A stretch of 13,429 nucleotides of DNA from Chryseobacterium sp. (GTDB taxonomy: Bacteria > Bacteroidota > Bacteroidia > Flavobacteriales > Weeksellaceae): NCBI GenBank assembly GCA_003852805.1, contig RDDY01000344.1:1-13429 (forward strand). Direction: 5' to 3'. Of the stretch, positions 1-9,109 are shown one piece after another (the first letter of the stretch is position 1; every line of letters begins with the position of its first letter). A program made the position numbers and the translations under genes. The notes under the pieces were generated by a model. That model was not told the origin of the DNA and ran no database searches. It saw only the letters and a list, made by a program, of their open reading frames with translations.

Positions 1-33
1 CGCACTACTTCTGAATTACAACGGCAACGAAAC

Positions 34-64
34 ATAAAAAATTGCCCCGCAAATGCGGGGCAAT
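34..64 (-). terminator. Intrinsic terminator after the susD-like gene
   Basis: Read on the minus strand, a perfect 10-base-pair stem (ATTGCCCCGC / GCGGGGCAAT, 41-50 with 55-64) closes a four-base loop and is followed directly by a run of T. It lies about 35 bases after the stop codon of the susD-like gene, where the end of a susC-susD transcript is expected. The plus strand has no T-run of comparable length, so the terminator points leftward. Confidence 0.9.
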
Positions 65-98
65 AAAAACATGTTAATGATATGAAGTGTCGCTACCG

Positions 99-1601
99 TT
101 ACAGTTCATTTTGAACAACAACGCCACCGGAATTGTTGATCTCACCCTGCGGGATCAACCATGTCCAACGCTTGTCGGTAGGACTGACGGTGTACAGGTT
201 GTTGATAACCGATCCTACAAAGTTGGCACCCGTACGATCCAGCGGCAAAGCCAATCTCTTCAGATCCAACCAGCGGAAACCTTCACCCCAAAGCTCCAAA
301 CGACGGCTGTTCATAATCTGCTCTATATAAGCAGCGCCCGTAGCCGTTGTGGTGGTATACTCGGGGTTTCTGTTCTTTTCCAAGATTGTGAAGACAGCTT
401 TGGAAGCGGCTTCTTGCCCGGTTCTGGCCAACGCTTCGGCTTCGATCAGGTACATCTCTGCGGCGCGCATGAACGGAATGTCACCCAAACTCTTGTCGTT
501 GCTCACGCTTAAGAATTTCTGTGAAGTGTACGGAAACTTGGCATAGTTGCTCGGTAAGGCCAGTGCAGTGTGTTGCCCTGTCGGGTCGATTACCTGTGTG
601 CGCACATCGGATGCCGGGAACATGTTGTACAAGTTCTTGTTAACCACCTTAGGAGCCGATCTGATCTGCGTGGAATTGTAGTTTCTTGACATGTAAGCCA
701 TAAAGTTGCCGAAATAATCCGACTGCTCCTCTATGATATGATAACCCCACATCCATTCGCCTACCTCGTAGTTGTTGAAACCTTTTTTATAGGTCTCGTT
801 ATCCATCAAAGTATAGCCCTGACGCGCTTGGTTGGCAAAGGTGGCAGCGTCTGCATATCTTCCTTGTGTCAAAGCTACGCGAGCCATCAAGCCACGTACA
901 ACTTTATAGTCAAAATGAGATTTGTTCGCACGCGCCTTTCCGTTAAGCAGTGAAGAAGCTTTTTCCAAATCGCTATTGATGGAAGCATACACTTCTTCTA
1001 CCGTAGCGCGAGGAATAGGATTTATGGATTCGTCAAGTCTTAAAGGCACACCCAACTGTGAATTGGTGCTACCGGGAACATAACGCTTGCCGTAGATCTG
1101 CACGAGCATAGAGTACGCGTATGCGCGGAAAGCATACGCTTCACCCAATACGCGATCTCTCTTTGCAATATCCGATCCGGCCACCTCAACCTTGTCGGCA
1201 TTGTTGATAATGATGTTGGCATTGGCAATCTGTCCGTAATAGAAGCGGTACGGATAAAAGACGTTTCCACTGCTGGCGTTGTTGTTGTCCAACCAGCGCA
1301 GTGTGCTTACAAACCATCCGTTACCGGTGCTGGGGAAGATCAGGTCGTCACCCATTACGTCCATGTAAATCAATACTGCGGTTCCGCCGTTTTGACCTTG
1401 GCTGGAGTTCTGACGCACGTACATATTGCGGTGCATCCCGTTGAGAACGGTGGTCAGGTTCTCCAAGTTGGTTATGGCCGAAGTATAGTCGATGCTCGTG
1501 GTCGGCTCGGTCTCTAAGTAGTCTCTGCTGCAAGACGACAGCGTAAGGCCGGCGGCTAAGAGCAACGCAACTACAGTTTTATTTTTAAAATACTTTTTCA
1601 T
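99..1601 (-). CDS. SusD/RagB-family outer-membrane lipoprotein
   Basis: This 500-residue protein should be the surface-exposed substrate-capturing lid of a SusCD uptake complex; that role is established for the family. Residues 1-24 form a lipoprotein signal peptide with a lipobox (LSSC) and predicted acylated Cys24, followed by S-R-D. A helical, TPR-like segment lies near 150-172 (GEAYAFRAYAYSMLVQIYG). The C-terminal third carries the hallmark RRLELWGEGFRWLDLKR motif at about 433-449, and WLIPQGEIN near the end is typical of the RagB/SusD domain. Length is normal for the family. The ATG at 1599-1601 is chosen because it gives the intact signal peptide. The gene lies 11 bases downstream of the susC-like gene, so the two are almost certainly cotranscribed. 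The substrate cannot be told: no glycosidase, peptidase or regulator gene is nearby. Confidence 0.96.
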   Translation of the reverse strand: MKKYFKNKTVVALLLAAGLTLSSCSRDYLETEPTTSIDYTSAITNLENLTTVLNGMHRNMYVRQNSSQGQNGGTAVLIYMDVMGDDLIFPSTGNGWFVSTLRWLDNNNASSGNVFYPYRFYYGQIANANIIINNADKVEVAGSDIAKRDRVLGEAYAFRAYAYSMLVQIYGKRYVPGSTNSQLGVPLRLDESINPIPRATVEEVYASINSDLEKASSLLNGKARANKSHFDYKVVRGLMARVALTQGRYADAATFANQARQGYTLMDNETYKKGFNNYEVGEWMWGYHIIEEQSDYFGNFMAYMSRNYNSTQIRSAPKVVNKNLYNMFPASDVRTQVIDPTGQHTALALPSNYAKFPYTSQKFLSVSNDKSLGDIPFMRAAEMYLIEAEALARTGQEAASKAVFTILEKNRNPEYTTTTATGAAYIEQIMNSRRLELWGEGFRWLDLKRLALPLDRTGANFVGSVINNLYTVSPTDKRWTWLIPQGEINNSGGVVVQNEL

Positions 1602-1612
1602 TTTTTTGATTT

Positions 1613-4558
1613 TTAGAAATTAGTCGACAATCCGAAAGTAATAATTCTCGACGGAGTGTATCGGTTGCTTACCGTACCGTTGAACGATTGGTAAGGCTCC
1701 AGACCTTTTCTCTTGCTCTGCAGCCAGAGGTTTTCTCCGCTTACAAACAACTTGAGACTGTTCAGCCCCAGCGAATTGATCATCTCTCTGTTTACGGTAT
1801 AACCCAAGGTTGCGTTTCTCAGCATTACATAGCTTGCGTCAACCAGCCATCTTGAAGATGCGGCACCCGAGGCAGCCGTGGTGTTGGAGCTGAGTCTTGG
1901 TACGTCGGTCACTTGGCCCGGCGTTGTCCAACGGTTCATCATATCGGCGTGCAATGCTCCCCCTTGTGGGAAACCTGTCATCAGAGAAGCGTAGTTGCTG
2001 TCATAGATCTTACCTCCGAACTGATAATTGAACGCTGCCGACAGTTCCCAATTCTTCACGCGGAGCGTGGTAGAAACGTTACCGAACACATCCGGAATGG
2101 CAGATCCGTGGTAGCTGTAATTGGCTTTGTTCTGGTTGGTGGTTACCAAAGTACCGTTGATATTACGGACATCTGCGGCAGAAGTATCAGGATACAACGT
2201 CTGGTCTAAGACGAAGAGTGCCGAACCGTCGGCAGGGTCTACACCGTACCAGTCTCTGAGCCAGAAAGAATAAAGATCCTTGCCGACCATCAGCTTCTTG
2301 GTACCGTTAATGATCTCCTTGGTAGGCAACTTGGTGATTTCGTTCTTGTAGTGGGTGCCGAACAAGTCAAGCTTCCAGCCGAAGTCCGGAGAACGGATGA
2401 TGTCGAAACCAAGTGTTACCTCTACACCTTTGTTTACAATGTTACCGATGTTGCTGTCGATAGAGTTGCCCGGGATACCTGCGTTTAACGGCTGCGGCAG
2501 CGGGAACAACAGGTCTCTGGTCTCAGAGTTGAAGTATTCAAACGTACCGCGAACTCTGTTGTTGAACATTTGGAACTCTAAAGCAGCGTCCATCTGCGCC
2601 TTGGTCTCCCAAGTAATCGTTGCGTCGGCTTTGCTACCAAACAAAATACCCGGTTCACTACCGTTGTTGTAGCCCAGCGTGAACAATGAGCGGAATGCGT
2701 ACCAGCTGTCAAGCGCGTCATTTCCTACTTCACCGTAAGAACCTCTCAACTTCAGGAAGTTCAGTGTTGAGTTGCCTTGCAGGAAGTTCTCTCTGGAAAT
2801 TACCCAACCTGCACCGGCAGACCAGAAGTTTTTCCAACGTACATCACTTGCAAATCTCGATGAACCGTCACGACGGATAGAACCTTCCAGCAGGTACTTC
2901 TCGTCATAGTTGTAGTTGACACGGCCAAAATAACCTTCCTTCGTACGGATATTGTAGCTGGAGGTCATGGATGAGTTTGTTACGAAGTTTTCAAAATCTG
3001 TGATATCGTTAACAATCTGATCTCTCTTGTAACCGTATAGATAATCATAGTTGTAACGGTTATTCTCGTGACCGGCAGTCACAGCAATTCCGTGCAGATC
3101 AAAATCTTTGTTGTAGGTTAAAATCTGGTTCCAAGTCAAATCCTGATAATTGTAAGACGACCGGGTAGACGAGCCCGCACCGATGGCGTCACCGATCACA
3201 CGGTTTGTGTAAGCCTTGTTAAGGGTTCCTGTGTAAGCGTACGCTACATTGGTTCTCAAGCTAAGTTCAGGAAGCAGTTGGAAATCTGCATAAAGATTCG
3301 CCTGCGCGTTGTGTACTTTGGATGAACTGTCGTTCAACAGCGTTTCCCAAATGATGTTACGGCCGGAGGCAGCATCGGCACCACGGGTTCCGCCATCATA
3401 CAAAACGTTGCCGTATTGGTCATACAGGCGCTGCCCCGTGGCAGGGTCGCGCAGGTAAGGGCTGTAGATAGGGCCCATTCCTCTGGTCCAACGATACGGG
3501 TTGATGTAAGCGGCATTGTTCGATGCGCCGTCCACCGCATTGTTGGTGTAGCGCATACTACCGTTAAGGCTGCTACCTATTTTCAACCACTCGCGTACTT
3601 GGGTATCAGAGTTCAAACGGAGCGCAAGACGCTCAAAGTCTGATTTTATGATGTAACCCTCCTCTTTGGTATAACCCAGTGATGAATAAAACGTAGATTT
3701 CTCGTTTCCTCCGGAATAGCTAAGGGTATGTTCTTGACGAATTCCTGTGTTTACGATGGGCGCCACCCAGTCGAAATCATTATACTTAAGCTTTGCGTTC
3801 GGGTTGAAAACTCCGTCAACAACGAGCTGATTGTCCGGCACATTGAAGACGTTAACTTTCAGGTTGCCACCGATAAGGTTATTGCTCGCCCAAGCGTTGG
3901 ATGCAGCAAGACCCTCTGCCGGATTGCTCTCTCTTCGGCCGTTACGCATGGCCTCCCAAGCCAACACGTAGTATTGCGCCGGATCCATGATACGATCGTA
4001 CTCGTTTACAAATCTGCTAACCACACCGGTAGTAGAGTTCAACGAAATTCTGTCGGCACCTTTTTTACCACGCTTGGTAGTAATCAAGATAACGCCGTTT
4101 GCAGCCGCAGATCCGTAAAGTGAAGTTGCAGATGCATCTTTCAATACGTTAAAAGACTCTACGTCATTCGGGTTGATGGAGCTGATGCTTCCGTTGAACG
4201 GCACACCGTCCAAAACAATTAACGGCTCATTGGTAACCAGATAAGAACCCGTACCGCGAATACGGATAGACAGCCCCGAACCCGGTTGGCCGGATCCCGA
4301 CGCTACCTGAATACCGGCGCCGGCACCGTCCAATGCTTGCATAACGTTGGATACCGGACGATCGGCAATTTGCGCTGCGGTAACCTGTACGTTGGCACCC
4401 GTAAGAGTAGATTTCTTTTGGCGACCGTAAGCCACCACCACAACCTCCTCGATATCACGAGCGGCGGCTGTGTCTCTCTTTGTTCTTTGGCCCATCACAT
4501 CCTGCGCGCCCATAAAAAACAGAACGCCGGCAGTGACCGCCGTAAGTTTCACATTCAT
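1613..4558 (-). CDS. SusC/RagA-family TonB-dependent outer-membrane transporter
   Basis: This 981-residue protein is a TonB-dependent beta-barrel transporter, the pore of a SusCD complex that imports a large ligand into the periplasm using TonB-ExbBD energy. Residues 1-24 are a signal peptide. A TonB-box-like stretch (DIEEVVVVAYG) follows at about 35-45. The plug domain at about 50-165 has IRIRGTGS, PLIVLDGVPFNG and the SusC signature SLYGSAAANGVILITTKRG. The rest is the barrel, ending in an aromatic residue (GLSTNF), as expected for a BAM substrate. The carboxypeptidase-regulatory-like domain that usually precedes the TonB box in SusC proteins is absent; mature protein reaches the TonB box within about a dozen residues. 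This short form is one I associate with Flavobacteriia. The gene is first in a two-gene operon with the susD-like gene. No frameshift is seen. Confidence 0.96.
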   Translation of the reverse strand: MNVKLTAVTAGVLFFMGAQDVMGQRTKRDTAAARDIEEVVVVAYGRQKKSTLTGANVQVTAAQIADRPVSNVMQALDGAGAGIQVASGSGQPGSGLSIRIRGTGSYLVTNEPLIVLDGVPFNGSISSINPNDVESFNVLKDASATSLYGSAAANGVILITTKRGKKGADRISLNSTTGVVSRFVNEYDRIMDPAQYYVLAWEAMRNGRRESNPAEGLAASNAWASNNLIGGNLKVNVFNVPDNQLVVDGVFNPNAKLKYNDFDWVAPIVNTGIRQEHTLSYSGGNEKSTFYSSLGYTKEEGYIIKSDFERLALRLNSDTQVREWLKIGSSLNGSMRYTNNAVDGASNNAAYINPYRWTRGMGPIYSPYLRDPATGQRLYDQYGNVLYDGGTRGADAASGRNIIWETLLNDSSSKVHNAQANLYADFQLLPELSLRTNVAYAYTGTLNKAYTNRVIGDAIGAGSSTRSSYNYQDLTWNQILTYNKDFDLHGIAVTAGHENNRYNYDYLYGYKRDQIVNDITDFENFVTNSSMTSSYNIRTKEGYFGRVNYNYDEKYLLEGSIRRDGSSRFASDVRWKNFWSAGAGWVISRENFLQGNSTLNFLKLRGSYGEVGNDALDSWYAFRSLFTLGYNNGSEPGILFGSKADATITWETKAQMDAALEFQMFNNRVRGTFEYFNSETRDLLFPLPQPLNAGIPGNSIDSNIGNIVNKGVEVTLGFDIIRSPDFGWKLDLFGTHYKNEITKLPTKEIINGTKKLMVGKDLYSFWLRDWYGVDPADGSALFVLDQTLYPDTSAADVRNINGTLVTTNQNKANYSYHGSAIPDVFGNVSTTLRVKNWELSAAFNYQFGGKIYDSNYASLMTGFPQGGALHADMMNRWTTPGQVTDVPRLSSNTTAASGAASSRWLVDASYVMLRNATLGYTVNREMINSLGLNSLKLFVSGENLWLQSKRKGLEPYQSFNGTVSNRYTPSRIITFGLSTNF

Positions 4559-4583
4559 ATTAACAGATTTTAATAGTATGGGA

Positions 4584-4614
4584 CAAAGATGTTAATTATT
4601 TTGAAATAGGCAAA
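4584..4614 (-). promoter_or_regulatory. Candidate Bacteroidota promoter for the susC-susD operon
   Basis: On the minus strand TTTG (4611-4614) is followed after 19 bases by CATCTTTG (4584-4591), one mismatch from the Bacteroidota -7 element TAnnTTTG. The spacing is within the usual range. A start site some 5-8 bases downstream would leave a leader of roughly 18-20 bases before the ATG at 4558. The surrounding DNA is AT-rich. The assignment rests on consensus only. Confidence 0.5.
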
Positions 4615-4874
4615 TATTTATTTTAATAAAACATTAACACTACAACCTTCTGCATATCAGAGTTTTACATCTAAACGAAGTACCGATTGCAAACGATAAT
4701 AGCCGGTATGCTGCTCGCAATTCAACCTGTAAACACCATTCGCCTCCTATTTTTAATGATTCTTGTACATGTGGGAGCAATCTATGAACCCATGGGAATG
4801 TAGCCATCGTAACGGTATCAATATACGGGTTAAACAGACGATTGATTAAAACCTACACAATACGACACCTAAAC

Positions 4875-4900
4875 AAAAAAGCCACCCTGCTCGGGTGGCT
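4875..4900 (-). terminator. Intrinsic terminator after infB
   Basis: On the minus strand a perfect 8-base-pair stem (AGCCACCC / GGGTGGCT) with a five-base loop is followed by TTTTTT. It begins about 24 bases after the infB stop codon. It separates the rimP-nusA-infB transcript from the susC promoter downstream on the same strand. Confidence 0.9.
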
Positions 4901-4923
4901 TCTCGTTGATAATGCTTAGGCGC

Positions 4924-7725
4924 TTATTTAAGCTTTTTCTTCACGGCTACTTCTTCGTAAACCTCTAAGATGTCACCGATATGGATATCATTGTAACCTT
5001 TGATGTTCAGACCACATTCGTAGCCTTTGGTTACTTCTTTCACGTCGTCTTTGTATCGCTTCAAGCTTTCCAGTTCGCCGTCGAATTTCACCACACCGTC
5101 ACGCAGTAAGCGGATCTTGGAGTTGCGGGTGATTTTGCCGCTGAGGACCATACAGCCCGCAATGGTTCCGACTTTGGAAATCTTGAAGGTTTCGCGGATC
5201 TCGACATTACCGATGACCTGTTCTTTGATCTCCGGCGAGAGCATTCCCTCCATAGCTTCTTTTACCTCGTCGATCGCGTCGTAGATAACCGAGTACGTAC
5301 GGATCTCGATTTCCTCTTTGTCGGCCAAGTCTTTGGCATTGGCACCGGCTCTTACGTTAAAGCCGATGATAATGGCGTCTGACGCTGTGGCCAGCAACAC
5401 ATCGGATTCGGTGATCTGACCCACTCCTTTGTGCAGGATGTTGACATGGATTTCCTCTGTTGACAACTGCTGAAGCTGATCCGATAATGCCTCTACAGAA
5501 CCGTCCACGTCCCCTTTCAGGATAATGTTCAGCTCCTTGAATTCGCCCAAGGCAATACGTCTGCCAATCTCGTCGAGAGTCAAATGCTTGCGTGTGCGGA
5601 TGGTCTGCTCACGCTGCAACTGCTCGCGCTTGTTGGCAATCGACTTCGCCTCTTTTTCGTCGTCGTAGATACGGAACTTGTCGCCCGCCGTAGGTGCACC
5701 GTCCAAACCGAGGATGGTAACCGGTTGGGCAGGGCCTGCCTGCTGCATCGGCTTGCCGCGCTCGTCCAGCATGGCTTTTACCTTACCGTGGTTGATACCT
5801 GCCAAAATGTAGTCTCCCACGCGCAGCGTACCATTCTCCACAAGCATGGTCGCCACATAACCGCGGCCTTTGTCCAACGATGCTTCGATCACCACACCGC
5901 TCGCATTGCGGTTCGGATTGGCCTGCAGCTCCAACAGTTCTGCCTGAATCAATACTTTCTCCAGCAACAGATCTACATTGTTACCGAACTTGGCCGAAAT
6001 CTCCTGAGACTGTACGTTTCCGCCCCATTCCTCTACCAAGATATTCATACCCGACAGCTGCTCGCGGATCTTGTCCGGATTGGCCGTTGGCTTGTCTACT
6101 TTGTTGATGGCAATGATCATCGGTACGCCCGCCGCCTGTGCGTGCGCAATGGCTTCGCGGGTCTGTGGCATCACCTCGTCGTCAGCGGCAATTACAATAA
6201 TTACAATATCGGTTACCTGGGCACCGCGCGCACGCATCGCCGTAAAGGCTTCGTGACCCGGTGTATCCAAGAATGTGATGCGCTGTCCGTTTTCCAATTT
6301 TACGTTGTAGGCACCGATGTGCTGGGTAATCCCTCCGGATTCGCCCGCGATAACATTGGCTTTACGTATGTAGTCCAGCAAAGATGTTTTACCGTGGTCT
6401 ACGTGCCCCATCACGGTTACGATAGGTGCACGAGCTTCCATATCCTCAGGATTGTCGGGTTCTTCCTCTGCCGCCGCTTCTTCAAGATCGGCATCGGCAA
6501 ATTCTACTTTGTACCCGAATTCGTCCGCTACCAAGGTAAGAGTATCGGCTTCCAAGCGTTGGTTCATGGTTACCATTACGCCCAGCGAGAAACAAGCGGA
6601 GATCACCTCGGTCGGGTTCACATCCATCAGGCTCGCCAGCTCGTTTACGGTGATGAACTCGGTTACCTTCAGTGTTCTGTCGGCTGCTTCCATCTCCTGC
6701 ATTTCCGCGTCGTATTCGCGGCGCAGGTTTCTCTTTTCTTTTCTGTATTTGGCGCCGCGGGACTTGCCTCCTTTGCTCGTAAGCTTCTCAAGTGTCTCGC
6801 GGATTTGGTTTTTAACCTGTTCGTCGGTCAGTTCCACCGGCATGGCAGGAGCGTTTCTGCGTCCGCCTTTTCCGCGGTTCTGGCCACCGCGATTCTGTTG
6901 ATTGCCGCCACGGTTTTGTTGGTTTCCGCCACGGTTGCCCCCGCCTGTGTTGGCGCCGGTGTTTCCGGTACCGGCAGTGCCCGTGCTTATACGTTTGCGT
7001 TTTTTGCGGTCGCCTTCTTTCTTCGGCTTTTGGAATTGGCTCAGGTCTACTTTCTCTTTCAAGATTTTCGGACCTTCCAATTTGGTGTAAACCGTCTCGA
7101 TCTTTTGAGGCTCCTGCGGAGCAGCAGGTGCAGGCTCGGCAGTCGTCTCAGCAGGAGGAGTTGCAGGCTCGGCGGGTTTTGCCGGCTGCTGCTCCGGTTG
7201 AGGAGTTTGAGCTTTGGGCTCAGCTTGCTTCGGTGCGGCAGCGGACTTCTTGCGATCTTTCCGTTCTCCGCGCGGTTTGTCCTGCTGGATTTTGGAAAGG
7301 TCGATTTTGTCCAAGACTTTGAATTCCTGTTTTTCTTCCTTTGCCGGTTCATCTTCTGTCCGGGCCTTCGGTTGTTCCTCTTCAGGCTGCGGTGCCGGCT
7401 CGGGCGTCTTTTCGCCTTCCAGATTTATTTTACCCAGAATCTTTGCTCCGCCTGTGGGCGTAGCTTTGGCTCTTATGACCTCAGGTTGCTTGTCTTCTAT
7501 CTCCAGCTTTTCTTCCGGCACTTTAGAGATCACAACCTCATGGGAAGCCTTTTTCTGTTCACCGTCTTTCTTGAACTCGGCTTCCAATGCAGAAAATGCC
7601 TCCGGTTCCAATAGAGCGTTGGGGTTCCGTTGTATTTCTATCCCTTTGGACTGCAGGTATTCCACAGCCCGGTCGATGGAAATATTCAGTTCCTTTACCG
7701 CTTTATTTAATCTTGTTTTTGGCAT
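4924..7725 (-). CDS. infB: Translation initiation factor IF-2
   Basis: IF-2 is the GTPase that places initiator fMet-tRNA on the 30S subunit and promotes 50S joining. The 933-residue protein begins with an IF2_N helical domain (about 1-50). A long charged linker (about 55-300) follows, rich in Lys/Glu/Pro and then Gly/Asn/Arg. A second N-type domain lies at about 350-400. The G domain is complete: G1 GHVDHGKT (440-447), G2 GGITQHIG (464-471), G3 DTPGHE (487-492), G4 NKVD (541-544) and G5 SAK (577-579). Beta-barrel and C-terminal domains complete the protein. Length is normal for the Bacteroidota form, which is longer than many because of the linker. It is the last gene of the rimP-nusA-infB operon, 100 bases after nusA, and is followed by a terminator. 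The start ATG gives the standard [14 protein letters not shown] beginning. Confidence 0.98.
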   Translation of the reverse strand: MPKTRLNKAVKELNISIDRAVEYLQSKGIEIQRNPNALLEPEAFSALEAEFKKDGEQKKASHEVVISKVPEEKLEIEDKQPEVIRAKATPTGGAKILGKINLEGEKTPEPAPQPEEEQPKARTEDEPAKEEKQEFKVLDKIDLSKIQQDKPRGERKDRKKSAAAPKQAEPKAQTPQPEQQPAKPAEPATPPAETTAEPAPAAPQEPQKIETVYTKLEGPKILKEKVDLSQFQKPKKEGDRKKRKRISTGTAGTGNTGANTGGGNRGGNQQNRGGNQQNRGGQNRGKGGRRNAPAMPVELTDEQVKNQIRETLEKLTSKGGKSRGAKYRKEKRNLRREYDAEMQEMEAADRTLKVTEFITVNELASLMDVNPTEVISACFSLGVMVTMNQRLEADTLTLVADEFGYKVEFADADLEEAAAEEEPDNPEDMEARAPIVTVMGHVDHGKTSLLDYIRKANVIAGESGGITQHIGAYNVKLENGQRITFLDTPGHEAFTAMRARGAQVTDIVIIVIAADDEVMPQTREAIAHAQAAGVPMIIAINKVDKPTANPDKIREQLSGMNILVEEWGGNVQSQEISAKFGNNVDLLLEKVLIQAELLELQANPNRNASGVVIEASLDKGRGYVATMLVENGTLRVGDYILAGINHGKVKAMLDERGKPMQQAGPAQPVTILGLDGAPTAGDKFRIYDDEKEAKSIANKREQLQREQTIRTRKHLTLDEIGRRIALGEFKELNIILKGDVDGSVEALSDQLQQLSTEEIHVNILHKGVGQITESDVLLATASDAIIIGFNVRAGANAKDLADKEEIEIRTYSVIYDAIDEVKEAMEGMLSPEIKEQVIGNVEIRETFKISKVGTIAGCMVLSGKITRNSKIRLLRDGVVKFDGELESLKRYKDDVKEVTKGYECGLNIKGYNDIHIGDILEVYEEVAVKKKLK
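6862..6945 (-). repeat. Gly/Asn/Arg repeat inside the IF-2 linker
   Basis: Codons 261-288 of infB encode a low-complexity tract with near-tandem NRGGNQQ units, rich in Gly, Asn, Gln and Arg. The DNA is correspondingly repetitive. Such RGG-like tracts are often flexible and can bind RNA; that role here is inference. The reading frame is intact across it. Confidence 0.75.
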
Positions 7726-7801
7726 ATTGTAATTTGACTCTCGGCCGGCAGCGGTTGCTGTCTGCCTTTTTCTGTTTTTTTAATTTTTTATTGTTCTGCG
7801 T

Positions 7802-7823
7802 GCATACCGCCGGGCGGTCATGC
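7802..7823 (-). other. Stem-loop in the nusA-infB intercistronic gap
   Basis: Just after the nusA stop codon the transcript can form GCAT plus ACCGC paired with GCGGT plus ATGC, a 9-base-pair stem with one bulged base and a three-base loop. The following bases are A-rich with no T-run, so it does not look like a terminator. It may be an mRNA stability or processing element, which is inference. Confidence 0.4.
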
Positions 7824-7825
7824 TG

Positions 7826-9055
7826 TTATTCAAATTCCTTGCGTAAGATACGCTTCACTTCTTCTATCGTTTCTTCTTCCAGATCCACAAGGTTCTGCAA
7901 TGCATCGGTGTCTTTATCCAATACGCTTCTTGCGGTTTCCAAGCCTACTTTCAAGAATTCGTCGATGATCCATTGTTCTATCTCGTCTGCAAATTCTTTA
8001 AGTTCTACATCCTCTCCTGCCGCGTCGCGATATACATCAATGTTGAAGCCGGTCATCCAAGAAGCCAGACGAATGTTCTGACCTTGCTTGCCTATCACTT
8101 TGGAAATCTCCTCAGACGGCGCATAGACCAGTGCATGCTGCTCCTCATCGTTGATGTCGATTTTTTGGATGTTTACATTGCCCAAAGCACGCTTCACCAT
8201 GATCTCAGGATTCTTGCTCCACTGGATAACGTCGATATTCTCATTGCGAAGCTCGCGGACCACGCCGTGAATTCTCGATCCTTTCACGCCCACACAAGCA
8301 CCTACCGGATCTATTCTGTCGTCATAGGCATCTACCGCAATCTTGGCCTTTTCGCCAGGGATGCGTACCACTTTTTTCAGCAGGATGGTTCCGTCTTGGA
8401 TTTCGGGGATTTCCAACTCCAGCAACTTCTCCAAGAAACGCGGTGCGGTTCTGGAAACGATGATCTGCGGCTTGGAACCTTTAAAATCGACACTCTCTAT
8501 AACGGTGCGCACGCTGTCGCCTTTGCGGAAGAAATCCGACGGAATCTGATTTTCTTTCGGCAGGATAAACTCGTTGCCGTCGTCGTCCAGCAAAATTACG
8601 TGTTTGTGGCGGATGTGGTGCACCTCGCCCACCATGATTTCACCGATTCTGTCACGGAACTTATCATACAGAACACTGTTGTTGTGCTCTTGCAATTTGG
8701 TGGAAAGTATCTGCTTAAGCGTCAGAATGCCTCGACGGCCCAAATCTGCCACTTTAATTTCTTGGGTGAAATCTTCGCCCACTTCAAAAGTCGGATCGAT
8801 TTTGCGCGCCTCAGAGATTTCGATTTCCAAGTCATCGTCCTCAGACATCTCGTCTTCTACGATGGTTTTGTTAAGGAAAATCTGAAAGTCACCTTTATCG
8901 GGGTTCACGATGACGTCAAAATGATCATCGGAATCATATCTTTTTCTTAGAAAGGTTTTCAGCGAGTCTTCAATGATAGCCATCAGGTCAATCTTACTGA
9001 CGTTCTTTTCATCTTTGAATTCTCCAAAAGCCTCTATTAATGCTAAGTTATCCAT
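7826..9055 (-). CDS. nusA: Transcription termination/antitermination factor NusA
   Basis: NusA binds RNA polymerase and nascent RNA and modulates pausing, intrinsic termination and antitermination. The 409-residue protein shows the usual order: an N-terminal polymerase-binding domain (about 1-130); an S1 domain (about 135-200, GEIMVGEVHHIRHKHVILL); KH1 (about 235-300, with DPVGACVGVKGSRI); and KH2 (about 305-370, with IGKQGQNIRLA). It ends at about residue 409 without the C-terminal acidic repeats of the E. coli protein, which is normal outside gamma-proteobacteria. The N-domain is slightly unusual in carrying a strongly acidic segment (EDEMSEDDDLE, about 67-77). It is the middle gene of the operon, 53 bases after rimP. 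The start is the ATG giving MDNLALIEAFGEFKDEK, a beginning typical of Bacteroidota NusA. Confidence 0.97.
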   Translation of the reverse strand: MDNLALIEAFGEFKDEKNVSKIDLMAIIEDSLKTFLRKRYDSDDHFDVIVNPDKGDFQIFLNKTIVEDEMSEDDDLEIEISEARKIDPTFEVGEDFTQEIKVADLGRRGILTLKQILSTKLQEHNNSVLYDKFRDRIGEIMVGEVHHIRHKHVILLDDDGNEFILPKENQIPSDFFRKGDSVRTVIESVDFKGSKPQIIVSRTAPRFLEKLLELEIPEIQDGTILLKKVVRIPGEKAKIAVDAYDDRIDPVGACVGVKGSRIHGVVRELRNENIDVIQWSKNPEIMVKRALGNVNIQKIDINDEEQHALVYAPSEEISKVIGKQGQNIRLASWMTGFNIDVYRDAAGEDVELKEFADEIEQWIIDEFLKVGLETARSVLDKDTDALQNLVDLEEETIEEVKRILRKEFE

Positions 9056-9076
9056 ATTCTTCTATATATAATTGAC

Positions 9077-9109
9077 AAGCGGCGAAGACCCAATCCGTCT
9101 TTACCGCTT
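9077..9109 (-). other. Stem-loop in the rimP-nusA intercistronic gap
   Basis: Starting at the rimP stop codon the minus-strand RNA can pair AAGCGG with CCGCTT (6 bp), and AAGAC with GTCTT (5 bp), separated by a small 2x2 internal loop and closed by a seven-base loop. What follows is UGUCAAUUAUAUAUAG, not a U-run, so a terminator is unlikely. An mRNA processing or decay-barrier element is plausible but unproven. Confidence 0.5.

Larger units (their letters stand above)
4559..4923. other. Intergenic region between the infB terminator and the susC-like gene
   Basis: These 365 bases contain the susC promoter candidate at the left and the infB terminator at the right. The middle (about 4660-4870) is of mixed composition. 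I see no tRNA, no conserved ORF, no long repeat and no convincing promoter there. A palindromic CCCATGGG lies at 4789-4796 without a recognisable partner structure. The stretch may be decayed or simply spacer DNA. Confidence 0.6.

Noticed and set aside
4660..4870. Possible small gene between the susC promoter and the infB terminator
   Set aside because: No frame of useful length with a plausible start, and no tRNA-like or conserved structure could be seen.
5584..7614. Long open frame of 676 codons on the plus strand opposite infB
   Set aside because: It is fully antisense to a certain gene, is rich in Arg/Leu/Phe/Cys as expected from the reverse complement of a Lys/Glu/Pro/Ala-rich frame, and shows no recognisable domain.
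7973..8950. Open frame of 325 codons on the plus strand opposite nusA
   Set aside because: It is entirely within nusA on the other strand and has no family features; chance openness caused by codon bias is sufficient.
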